The position numbers and the translations under genes were made by a program. The notes beneath the pieces are model-generated. The model made no database searches, was not told the DNA's origin, and saw only the letters and a list, made by a program, of their open reading frames with translations. Below are positions 1-6,466 of a stretch of DNA of 14,491 nt, in pieces. The stretch is from Dehalococcoidia bacterium (GTDB taxonomy: Bacteria; Chloroflexota; Dehalococcoidia; JAENJB01). The stretch spans positions 1-14,491 of the forward strand of contig JAENJB010000011.1 in assembly GCA_016844565.1 (NCBI GenBank). The letters are read 5' to 3'. Numbering within the stretch: position 1 is the stretch's first letter; every line of letters begins with the position of its first letter.

Positions 1-1844
1 CGAAAGCCCAGCATCGGATTGTCCTCGTCAGGCTCAAAGAATTTCCCGCCCAAGAGGCTGGCGTACTCATTGCTTTTAAAGTCTGACATCCGCACTATCA
101 CCGGTTTGGGATAAAAAGCAGCAGCAATGGTGCCGACACCCTCAGACAGCCGCTCAATAAAGAATTCTGCGGGCTGTTGATAACCCTGCGTAAGGCGCTC
201 TATCTCCGCCCGCTGCTTGGTATCAGTGACTTTTTCCGGATGTATCAGTGCCATGGGGTGGGCCTTAATATATTCATTGATGATAAACTCCATGCGGGCC
301 AGGCCTATCCCGTCATTGGGAATGAAGCTTGTCTTGAAGGCAAGTTCCGGATTACCCAGGTTGATCATTATCTCAGTAGCCGGGCGCGGTATAGCGCTAA
401 GGTCCGTTTTATTCACCATAAAGGGAACCGCACCTCGGTACACCTTACCAACATCCCCTTCAGCGCAGGAGACGGTCACCTTTTCACCACTATGAATGTT
501 GGAAGTGGCATTTTCGGCTCCCACTACAGCGGGTATGCCCAACTCCCGGCTGACTATTGCCGAGTGACAGGTGCGTCCGCCCCGGTTGGTGACAATGGCT
601 GCTGCTGTCTTCATTATTGGTTCCCAATCCGGAGTTGTGGTATCGGTTATCAGGACTTCACCAGGCTTGAATTCAGAAAGGTGGGCAGAATCTAAAATAT
701 TATGAGCTGTACCGCTGGCAATTTTTTCGCCGACGGAGCGGCCCGTTGCCAAAACCTCTCCGGTCCCCTGAAGTATATACTCTTCAAGGATGTTTGCCTG
801 CCTCTGAGAGATAACAGTTTCGGGTCGTGCCTGGACCATATAAAGTTGTCTATCTTTGCCATCCTTAGCCCACTCCATATCCATAGGTAAAGGGTGCCCC
901 GCTTTCTGGCTATAATGCTTTTCCACCTTGACCGCATAGTCCGCCAGAATGAGTGCCTCTTCATCGGAGATACAGAAACGCTCGCGGTCAGCCTTAGGCG
1001 TGGGAACATTACGGATGGCCTCGCGGGTCCCTCCTTCGCGGTAAACCATTTTGATTTCTTTGCTGCCGAGCACGCGCCGCAGGATCTTCCGGTAACCCTG
1101 CTCCAGAGTTGGCTTGAAGACATAGAACTCGTCCGGATCCACTGCACCCTGAACCACATTCTCACCGAGCCCATAGGCGCCGGTTATGAACACTACATCG
1201 CGGAAACCTGACTCTGTGTCCAATGAGAATATAACGCCACTGGCTGCCATATCTGAGCGCACCATCTTCATGACTCCGATGGATAGGTACACTTTGAAGT
1301 GATCGAAGCCCTGGTCAATACGGTAGTGAATGGCGCGGTCCGTGAAAAGGCTGGCAAAGCAGCGCTTGCAGGAGTCTAGAAGCAACTCATCACCGAATAT
1401 GTTGAGGTAGCTCTCGTGTTGGCCGGCAAAACTGACGTTGGGCAAGTCCTCTGAGGTGGCGGAGCTTCGCACCGCCACGCTCAGGTCGTGCCCGTACTCG
1501 TCCTGGAGAGAATGGTAAGCGTCGAGGATCTCTTGCCTCAGGTCACCTGGCAGTGGAGCCCCATAGACAATCGCCCGTGCTTCTTTGCCGCGGTTTGCCA
1601 GGTCAGCCATGTTGTCCGCATCAATACCTTCCATGGCTTTGTGCAGGGCATCCCAGGCAATGGCCTTATCGAGAACATAACGATAGGCATCGGCAGTGAT
1701 GGCAAAGCCATTGGGCACTTTTACCCCCTGCGGAGTGAGTTTGCGATACATCTCCCCCAGGGAAGATGTCTTGCCTCCTACTAGCGCGACATCATCAACC
1801 CCGACTTCCTTGAAGAAACGTATGTATTTATACTTCTTTTCCAT
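1..1844 (-). CDS. ppsA: Phosphoenolpyruvate synthase (pyruvate, water dikinase), 3' end outside window
   Basis: Converts pyruvate, ATP and water to phosphoenolpyruvate, AMP and phosphate, the entry step of gluconeogenesis in the cytoplasm. Reading back from the ATG at 1844, the frame stays open for 614 codons to the window edge; the family is usually near 790 residues, so roughly the last 150-180 are missing. The N-terminal ATP-grasp nucleotide-binding domain shows GGKTSSLGEMY (about residues 24-34) and VRSSATSEDLPNVSFAGQ (about 122-139). The central phosphohistidine domain has TNRGGRTCHSAIVSRELG with the phospho-accepting His at about residue 427. The start of the C-terminal PEP/pyruvate-binding TIM barrel is visible as NDGIGLARMEFIINEYI and, at the edge, NPMLGF. 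No frameshift was seen. The Shine-Dalgarno is weak (AGGTAG about 9 bases upstream). The gene is divergent from the CHRD gene. Pyruvate phosphate dikinase is less likely, because the order and motifs match PEP synthase. Confidence 0.93.
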   Translation of the reverse strand, partial: MEKKYKYIRFFKEVGVDDVALVGGKTSSLGEMYRKLTPQGVKVPNGFAITADAYRYVLDKAIAWDALHKAMEGIDADNMADLANRGKEARAIVYGAPLPGDLRQEILDAYHSLQDEYGHDLSVAVRSSATSEDLPNVSFAGQHESYLNIFGDELLLDSCKRCFASLFTDRAIHYRIDQGFDHFKVYLSIGVMKMVRSDMAASGVIFSLDTESGFRDVVFITGAYGLGENVVQGAVDPDEFYVFKPTLEQGYRKILRRVLGSKEIKMVYREGGTREAIRNVPTPKADRERFCISDEEALILADYAVKVEKHYSQKAGHPLPMDMEWAKDGKDRQLYMVQARPETVISQRQANILEEYILQGTGEVLATGRSVGEKIASGTAHNILDSAHLSEFKPGEVLITDTTTPDWEPIMKTAAAIVTNRGGRTCHSAIVSRELGIPAVVGAENATSNIHSGEKVTVSCAEGDVGKVYRGAVPFMVNKTDLSAIPRPATEIMINLGNPELAFKTSFIPNDGIGLARMEFIINEYIKAHPMALIHPEKVTDTKQRAEIERLTQGYQQPAEFFIERLSEGVGTIAAAFYPKPVIVRMSDFKSNEYASLLGGKFFEPDEDNPMLGF

Positions 1845-1940
1845 TGCATTCTACCTGATTATCCTTCATCTAATATTGCTAATCTGCCTCACACTATGTA
1901 AGTTGCTAAGGCAACTGCTAGTCTATCGACCATCGGTTTC

Positions 1941-1949
1941 ATTATAGCA
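1941..1949 (-). promoter_or_regulatory. Extended -10 promoter for ppsA
   Basis: Read on the minus strand, a perfect TATAAT (1946-1941) is preceded by TG one base upstream (TGCTATAAT), which is the extended -10 pattern. No good -35 lies 16-18 bases upstream. The predicted start, near 1934, gives a leader of about 90 bases containing a 6-bp hairpin (1901-1916) with no U-tract. Confidence 0.45.
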
Positions 1950-2052
1950 TGCTGTCTTCGCACAGGCTGATACTGGTAGGATAGGCTATGAGCAAAGCTA
2001 ACACCCAGAGCTTCTTCATCGATATCCTTCCTAATGTTGTTTACTAATGCAG

Positions 2053-2157
2053 TTCTGTCATTGCGAGCCCATCCCGACTTGTCGGGAGGGCGAAGCAATC
2101 TCTGAGCCATTAGTGCCATATGAGATTGCTTCGGGCTTTGCCCTCGCAATGACAGAA
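2053..2157. repeat. Nested palindromic repeat, copy 1
   Basis: Perfect 15-bp terminal inverted repeats (TTCTGTCATTGCGAG at 2053-2067 and its complement ending at 2157) enclose a second inverted pair, CGAAGCAATCTC (2091-2102) and GAGATTGCTTCG (2122-2133). A small CCCGAC/GTCGGG hairpin sits in the left arm. There is no coding capacity. It shares its core with the element at 5091-5164. Short palindromes of this kind (TCATTGCGAGCGAAGCAATC type) occur dispersed in many bacterial genomes and are often mistranslated into spurious proteins. It may be a MITE-like or REP-like element; I see no clear target duplication. Confidence 0.75.
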
Positions 2158-2310
2158 AAGGGCGGTGGGTTGCTAAACGATCTAATATCCTTCCTCCTTC
2201 TTGCCAGAACTGTACAAAATGGCATTTCCCACTTCAACTCGCCGCTCCAGTGAATAGGAGGCTCCCTCGAAGCCGTCTTGATCTCGTTCGGATACATGCC
2301 GTACACCCTA

Positions 2311-2339
2311 TTGACATGGCGGTTAGTATTGGTTATCCT
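2311..2339 (+). promoter_or_regulatory. Promoter for the CHRD gene
   Basis: A perfect -35 TTGACA (2311-2316) is followed after 17 bases by TATCCT (2334-2339, 4 of 6 matches to TATAAT). The predicted start, near 2346, leaves about 29 bases of leader with a strong Shine-Dalgarno (AAGGGAGG, 2361-2368). This agrees with the TTG start chosen for the gene. Confidence 0.5.
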
Positions 2340-2374
2340 CAATTGACTCATAGACTTAAGAAGGGAGGGACGAA

Positions 2375-2866
2375 TTGGGGAAATTTTATGGGACTATTTT
2401 GGTGCTGGTTGCTTTTCTCACTGTTTTGAGCACTGCCTGTGGTGCTGGAGGTAAGAGTTTCTCAGCCAAGCTGGACGGTGTTCAGGAGGTTCCCCCTGTA
2501 GTCACCGAAGCAAAGGGCGAGGCCACGGTGAAATTCAATAGCGCCATGACACAGGCCGAGTTTGAAGTTAAGGTTTCTAATATTATGGATGTCACGATGG
2601 CCCATATTCATCTGGCAGCAGCGGGCAAGAACGGTACACCAGTAGTGTGGCTCTATCCGTCCGCATCACCGGCCAAGCTGATTCTGGGCAAATCTGACGG
2701 CAAGCTCGCCACCGGCACCTTTACCGCTGCGAACCTGGTAGGGCCCTTGGCAGGGAAGAGTCTGAATGACTTGTTCTCGGAGATAACGGCGGGCAACGCT
2801 TACGTCAATGTCCATACTTCAAAGAATCCCAGCGGGGAGATCCGGGGACAGCTCTCGAAGGGTTGA
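2375..2866 (+). CDS. Exported CHRD-domain protein
   Basis: A 163-residue protein with a signal peptide and one CHRD domain, a beta-sheet domain first named from chordin and common in bacterial secreted proteins; its biochemical role is not established. Residues 4-21 form a hydrophobic leader ending in LSTAC, so Cys22 could be lipidated, but Ser at -3 is not the usual Leu and ordinary signal peptidase cleavage is possible. Domain motifs are FSAKLDGVQEVPP (about 29-41), MAHIHLAAAGKNGTPVVWL (about 75-93) and the terminal VNVHTSKNPSGEIRGQL. The start is TTG at 2375: AAGGGAGG lies 6 bases upstream and no in-frame ATG gives a leader peptide. It appears monocistronic, with its own promoter. Downstream, CCGAGT/ACTCGG (2873-2892) could fold but lacks a T-run, so it is a poor terminator. 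Confidence 0.85.
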   Translation: MGKFYGTILVLVAFLTVLSTACGAGGKSFSAKLDGVQEVPPVVTEAKGEATVKFNSAMTQAEFEVKVSNIMDVTMAHIHLAAAGKNGTPVVWLYPSASPAKLILGKSDGKLATGTFTAANLVGPLAGKSLNDLFSEITAGNAYVNVHTSKNPSGEIRGQLSKG

Positions 2867-3007
2867 TACCGCCCGAGTAAATCGAAACTCGGCTTAGGGG
2901 TCGTGGGTCCTATGGCCGTGTGTTCTTGGTAATCATGCCTGGTTTTTCTTCTTCCCATATGGCATGCCATGTCAATGCTGCATCAACGCGGGACAGGCAT
3001 CTCGTCT

Positions 3008-3036
3008 TTGCAATGGGGAGGAGGATGAAGTATAAT
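3008..3036 (+). promoter_or_regulatory. Strong promoter of the greA-lysS-serS cluster
   Basis: TTGCAA (3008-3013, 4 of 6 to TTGACA), a 17-base spacer and a perfect TATAAT (3031-3036). Transcription should start near 3043, about 79 bases before greA. A perfect 12-bp palindrome, ATGGCATGCCAT (2959-2970), lies about 38 bases upstream of the -35 and could bind a regulator, though no specific factor can be named. Confidence 0.7.
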
Positions 3037-3067
3037 TTTCCTTTCGATTCTTTCATTAGCATGGTCT

Positions 3068-3098
3068 GACTGAGGGTGCTGATGCCCTCAGTCTTTTT
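3068..3098 (+). terminator. Intrinsic terminator inside the greA leader
   Basis: A perfect 9-bp stem, GACTGAGGG (3068-3076) with CCCTCAGTC (3085-3093), and an 8-base loop are followed at once by TTTTT (3094-3098). It lies downstream of the predicted start (about 3043) and only 23 bases before the greA ATG, so it would cut leader transcripts at about 55 nucleotides unless read through. It is therefore an attenuator or small-RNA generator for this operon rather than the end of the CHRD transcript, although it could also stop read-through from there. Confidence 0.75.
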
Positions 3099-3121
3099 AC
3101 ATTTGTCAGGGGGAGTGGATT

Positions 3122-3592
3122 ATGGCACAACGACAGTTCTTATTTACTCAGGCAGGGCTGTCCAAGGTGGAGGCTGAGCTCGAGTCCCTGCGTTCTACCC
3201 GCCGCCAGGAGATCGCCTCTCGAATCTACAGGGCCAAAGAGGTGGGTGGCACCGAGAACAACGCCGAGTACGATGATGCCAAGGACGCTCAGGCGTTTAT
3301 TGAAGGCAGAGTCCTCACCCTTGAGACCCAGCTCAAGAATGCTGTCATTATCGAGGAGGAGACAGCCCGTCCCGACCGTGTCAAGCTGGGCTCTCGCGTC
3401 ACTCTTTACAATCAAGACCGCAAGCTGGAGTTCTTTACTATTGTTGGCAGTGCCGAGGCCAGCCCTAACGATGGAAAGATCTCCAATGAATCGCCAGTCG
3501 GCAAAGCCTTGCTGGGCAGGAAGAAGGGTAATGTGGTGGAGGTCCATGTACCGGCAGGCAAGCTCAAGCTCGTGATCACTGACATCAGCTAG
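3122..3592 (+). CDS. greA: Transcription elongation factor GreA, atypical tip
   Basis: A 156-residue Gre-family protein (E. coli GreA has 158). Gre factors enter the secondary channel of backtracked RNA polymerase and stimulate cleavage of the nascent RNA. Residues about 10-75 form the N-terminal antiparallel coiled coil, with NNAEYDDAKDAQAFIEGRV at 46-64; the rest is the FKBP-like C-terminal domain, including ISNESPVGKALLGRKKGN. At the coiled-coil tip, E. coli GDLKENAEY becomes GGTENNAEY here, so the positions of the magnesium-holding Asp41 and Glu44 carry Gly43 and Asn46. Glu45 is the only acidic residue just before NNAEY. Cleavage activity is therefore uncertain. The ATG has an AGGGGGAG Shine-Dalgarno (3109-3116). 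The gene is followed after 2 bases by lysS. Confidence 0.92.
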   Translation: MAQRQFLFTQAGLSKVEAELESLRSTRRQEIASRIYRAKEVGGTENNAEYDDAKDAQAFIEGRVLTLETQLKNAVIIEEETARPDRVKLGSRVTLYNQDRKLEFFTIVGSAEASPNDGKISNESPVGKALLGRKKGNVVEVHVPAGKLKLVITDIS

Positions 3593-3594
3593 AA

Positions 3595-5076
3595 ATGACC
3601 GCCCCTCTGGAGCGCATTCCACAGCAGCGGCTGGATAAGCTGGACCGGCTTTGTGCCTCTGGAATAGACCCCTATCCGCCTCGCTATCAACGCACCCATA
3701 CTAGTGAAGGGGCCAAGGCGCTCCTGGCCGAGCAGGAAAAGACGGGCGGTGACCAGCCTGCCCAGGTGAGCCTTGCAGGCCGCATCACCGCGCAGCGCTC
3801 CATGGGTAAGGCGCTCTTCTTGGACTTGCAGGACGGCTCAGGCAGGATTCAGTTGCTTTTGCGGAATGACCTTGTGGGGCTGGAGCACTACGAGTTTGCA
3901 AAGGTCCTGGACATCGGCGACATCCTAGGTGCAAGAGGCCGGCTTATCCGCACCAGGACCGGTGAAATAACGCTCGATGTGGTTGACTTCAGCCTGCTGG
4001 CCAAGTCGCTTCAGCCTTTGCCCGAGAAGTGGCATGGCCTGGTGGACGTGGAGAAGCGCTATCGCCAGCGCTATTTGGACCTAATATCAAATGCCGAGGT
4101 GCGGGACGTCTTCCGCAAGAGGAGCAAAGTCGTCTCCGCCATGAGGTCTTTTTTCGATAGCCGTGGCTTTCTGGAGGTGCAGACACCGGTACTCCAGCCT
4201 CGGGCGGGTGGGGCGACCGCGCGGCCTTTCATCACTCATCACCAGGCTCTAGACCAGGACCTCTTCCTGCGGATTGCCCTGGAGTTGCATCTAAAGAGGC
4301 TTATCATCGGGGGATTCGACAAGGTGTACGAGATCGGCCCCGCTTTCCGCAATGAGGGCATTTCCGCCCGTCACAACCCCGAGTTCACCATTATGGAGAG
4401 CTATGAGGCCTATGCCGATTACAATCAGGTAATGAGCATGGTCGAGGAACTGGTGGCCCACGTCGCTTGTCATGTGGTCGGCGGGACCAGAATTGAGTTC
4501 AACGGACAGGCCATCGATCTTGAGCCACCCTGGCGGCGCGTTAGCCTTCGGGAGGCCGTGAAAGAGGGGGCGGGCCTGGATTTTGAAGACTATCATGACG
4601 CCGCTTCGCTGCGGGCGAAGATGGAGCAGATGGGGATGACCGCCGACCCTGCCAAGAGCCGGGGGAAACTGATCGATGACATCCTCGATGCCTTTGTTCA
4701 GCCGCATCTCATCCAGCCCACCTTCCTCCTGGACTATCCCGTGGAGATGTCTCCCCTGGCCAAAAGGAAGCCGGATGATCCCCGTTTCGTGGAGCGCTTC
4801 GAAGGTTTCTGTGGTGGCATGGAGATCGCCAACGCCTTCACAGAGCTCAACAATCCGCTGGAGCAGAGAGAACGCTTCACCGAGCAGCAGAAGGAGAGGG
4901 AGGCCGGTGATGAGGAGGTCCAGCTCCCAGATGAGGACTTCCTTCTTGCTTTGGAATACGGGATGCCGCCGACCGGTGGTCTGGGCATGGGAGTGGACCG
5001 CCTGGTCATGCTGCTGACGGGCCAATCATCAATCCGTGATGTTATTCTTTTCCCTCAGCTAAGGACGAAGGAATAG
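3595..5076 (+). CDS. lysS: Lysyl-tRNA synthetase, class II
   Basis: Charges tRNA-Lys with lysine using ATP in the cytoplasm. The 493-residue length is normal for bacterial class II LysRS. The anticodon-binding OB fold covers about residues 58-135 (SLAGRITAQRSMGKALFLDL). Motif 1 lies around GFLEVQTPVLQP (191-202). Motif 2 is FRNEGISARHNPEFTIMESY (251-270) and motif 3 is GLGMGVDRLVMLLTG (462-476), followed by SIRDVILFPQLR. HHQALDQDLFLRIALELHLK (215-234) and FCGGMEIANAFTELN (405-419) are typical of the lysine enzyme. The start lies 2 bases after the greA stop with no clear Shine-Dalgarno, so translation is probably coupled to greA. A palindromic repeat follows the stop. Confidence 0.96.
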   Translation: MTAPLERIPQQRLDKLDRLCASGIDPYPPRYQRTHTSEGAKALLAEQEKTGGDQPAQVSLAGRITAQRSMGKALFLDLQDGSGRIQLLLRNDLVGLEHYEFAKVLDIGDILGARGRLIRTRTGEITLDVVDFSLLAKSLQPLPEKWHGLVDVEKRYRQRYLDLISNAEVRDVFRKRSKVVSAMRSFFDSRGFLEVQTPVLQPRAGGATARPFITHHQALDQDLFLRIALELHLKRLIIGGFDKVYEIGPAFRNEGISARHNPEFTIMESYEAYADYNQVMSMVEELVAHVACHVVGGTRIEFNGQAIDLEPPWRRVSLREAVKEGAGLDFEDYHDAASLRAKMEQMGMTADPAKSRGKLIDDILDAFVQPHLIQPTFLLDYPVEMSPLAKRKPDDPRFVERFEGFCGGMEIANAFTELNNPLEQRERFTEQQKEREAGDEEVQLPDEDFLLALEYGMPPTGGLGMGVDRLVMLLTGQSSIRDVILFPQLRTKE

Positions 5077-5090
5077 AGGTTGTTTAGTTT

Positions 5091-5164
5091 ATCGTTGCGA
5101 GCGAAGCAATCCCCGATGCGGGATGAGATTGCTTCGTCCCGACGGATCGGGACTCGCGATGACA
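5091..5164. repeat. Nested palindromic repeat, copy 2 (lysS-serS spacer)
   Basis: Shares its core with the element at 2053-2157: TTGCGAG and CTCGCGA arms outside, and a perfect inner pair CGAAGCAATC (5102-5111) and GATTGCTTCG (5127-5136). The outer arms are degenerate compared with copy 1 and the inner spacing is shorter. A CCCGACGGATCGGG hairpin (5138-5151) sits in the right arm, whereas the comparable hairpin is in the left arm in copy 1. It starts 15 bases after the lysS stop and ends 43 bases before serS, so it would be transcribed as an RNA structure between the two genes. Confidence 0.7.
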
Positions 5165-5190
5165 GCTTGGGTTGCTAAAGATGAAGGAGT

Positions 5191-5197
5191 AAGGAGG
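5191..5197 (+). promoter_or_regulatory. Shine-Dalgarno site that fixes the serS start
   Basis: AAGGAGG, an exact match to the anti-Shine-Dalgarno complement, ends 9 bases before the ATG at 5207. The longer reading frame from 5123 begins inside the palindromic repeat, has no ribosome binding site and adds 28 residues that are not part of SerRS. Confidence 0.8.
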
Positions 5198-5206
5198 CAG
5201 CTTGGC

Positions 5207-6466
5207 ATGCTCAGCCTTCAGTTGATCCGCGAGAGCCCGGAAGTCCTGCGGCAGGCGCTGGAGCGCCGTCAGATTTCTGTTCCGCTGGACGAACTCTTGG
5301 CTCTGGACGAAGAGCGTCGCCGTCTGGTGGCGGCGACGGATGAGCTGCGGCACCGGCACAAATCGGTGAGCCGTGACCTGGGCCAGATGCGAGAGAAGCC
5401 GGAGTCGCTCCTGGTAGAGATGCGGCAGCTTGGCGACCAGATTCGGGATGCAGATGGGAGGGCTACCGCTCTCGAGGAGAAACTCAAGGACTTGCTGCTG
5501 CGCCTGCCTAACATTCCCCACGCTAGTGTGCCCGTGGGTCGCGACGCCAGCGAGAATATCGTGCTGCGTTCATCGGGCAAGCCAAGGGAGTTCAGTTTCT
5601 CCCCCTTGCCCCACTGGGAGCTGGGAGAGAGGTTGGGAATTATCGATTTCGAACGTGGCGTGAAGCTCTCGGGCAGCCGTTTTTACGTTCTCAGGGGTGA
5701 GGGCGCCCACCTGCAGCGTTCCCTCATCACCTTCATGCTCGACCTTCACATTCAGGAACACGGTTATACCGAATTCTACCTTCCTTTCATGGTCAAGCGT
5801 GAGTGCATGGTTGGGTCGGGTAACCTGCCTAAGTTCGCCGATAACCTGTACCATGATGCGGAGGACGATCTGTGGTTTGTTCCCACCGCGGAGGTGCCGC
5901 TGACAAACCTTCACCGGGATGAGATCCTGCTTCCGGGTAGCCTGCCCCGCTATTATGTGGCTTACACTGCGTGCTTCCGCCGTGAGAAGATGGCTGCCGG
6001 CAAAGATATTCGGGGTATCAAGCGCGGTCACCAGTTCGACAAGGTTGAGATGTATAAGTTTGTCGAGCCGTCCAGCTCGGATGACGAACTGGAGAGGATG
6101 GTGAGAGATGCCGAGGATGTGTGCCAGAGACTCGGCCTTACCTACCGCGTGGTGCAGCTCTGTACCGGCGACCTCGGCTTCGCCGCTATGAAATCCTACG
6201 ATATCGAGGTGTGGGCGCCTGGTTGCGGCGAGTGGTTGGAGGTAAGCTCGTGCAGCAATTGCGGGGATTTCCAGGCCCGCCGCGCCAATGTCCGCTATCG
6301 GCCCCGGGCCGGCGCTGGAGTCCAGTTCGTACACACCCTGAATGGCTCCGGCCTGGCCCTGCCCCGGATGCTCATTGCGGTGCTGGAGAACTACCAGCAA
6401 GCTGACGGCTCGGTGCAGGTGCCGGAGGCTCTGAGGTCCTATATGAAGAGAGAGGAGGTGAGGTAG
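5207..6466 (+). CDS. serS: Seryl-tRNA synthetase
   Basis: Charges tRNA-Ser and tRNA-Sec with serine. From the ATG at 5207 the protein has 419 residues, normal for bacterial SerRS. Residues 1-100 form the tRNA-binding helical hairpin, rich in Leu, Arg and Glu. The class II catalytic core follows: TAEVPLTN (227-234, serine/ATP pocket), motif 2 ACFRREKMAAGKDIRG (255-270) with HQFDKVEMYKF (275-285), and motif 3 NGSGLALPRMLIAVLENY (379-396), ending GSVQVPEALRSYM. Motif 2 has RREKM where many bacteria have RSEAG; this loop varies between lineages and I would not call it inactive. The next gene's ATG follows the stop directly, and its Shine-Dalgarno lies inside serS, so the two are cotranscribed. 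I find no separate promoter in the lysS-serS gap. Confidence 0.95.
   Translation: MLSLQLIRESPEVLRQALERRQISVPLDELLALDEERRRLVAATDELRHRHKSVSRDLGQMREKPESLLVEMRQLGDQIRDADGRATALEEKLKDLLLRLPNIPHASVPVGRDASENIVLRSSGKPREFSFSPLPHWELGERLGIIDFERGVKLSGSRFYVLRGEGAHLQRSLITFMLDLHIQEHGYTEFYLPFMVKRECMVGSGNLPKFADNLYHDAEDDLWFVPTAEVPLTNLHRDEILLPGSLPRYYVAYTACFRREKMAAGKDIRGIKRGHQFDKVEMYKFVEPSSSDDELERMVRDAEDVCQRLGLTYRVVQLCTGDLGFAAMKSYDIEVWAPGCGEWLEVSSCSNCGDFQARRANVRYRPRAGAGVQFVHTLNGSGLALPRMLIAVLENYQQADGSVQVPEALRSYMKREEVR

Larger units (their letters stand above)
1845..2374. other. Gene-free divergent intergenic region between ppsA and the CHRD gene
   Basis: This 530-base stretch is more AT-rich than its surroundings and I find no convincing gene in it. 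It contains a leader hairpin for ppsA (AGTTGC-TAAG-GCAACT, 1901-1916), an extended -10 promoter reading left, a palindromic repeat of about 105 bases (2053-2157), and a promoter reading right into the CHRD gene. Open frames here run through the palindromic repeat and lack Shine-Dalgarno sites, so I do not call them. About 2160-2310 has no structure that I recognise. Confidence 0.6.

Noticed and set aside
1889..2149. 86-residue minus-strand frame in the ppsA upstream region
   Set aside because: It starts within the palindromic repeat and runs over the ppsA promoter; no motif or ribosome site.
2058..2351. 97-residue minus-strand frame upstream of the CHRD gene
   Set aside because: Its C-terminal third is translated palindromic repeat, it has no Shine-Dalgarno, and it overlaps the CHRD promoter. 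I recognise no domain.
4291..5025. 244-residue minus-strand open frame opposite lysS
   Set aside because: Antisense shadow of a strongly supported lysS; no domain and no start signal.
5123..5206. 28-residue N-terminal extension of seryl-tRNA synthetase
   Set aside because: It begins inside the palindromic repeat, has no ribosome site, and SerRS alignment starts at the ATG at 5207, which has a perfect Shine-Dalgarno.
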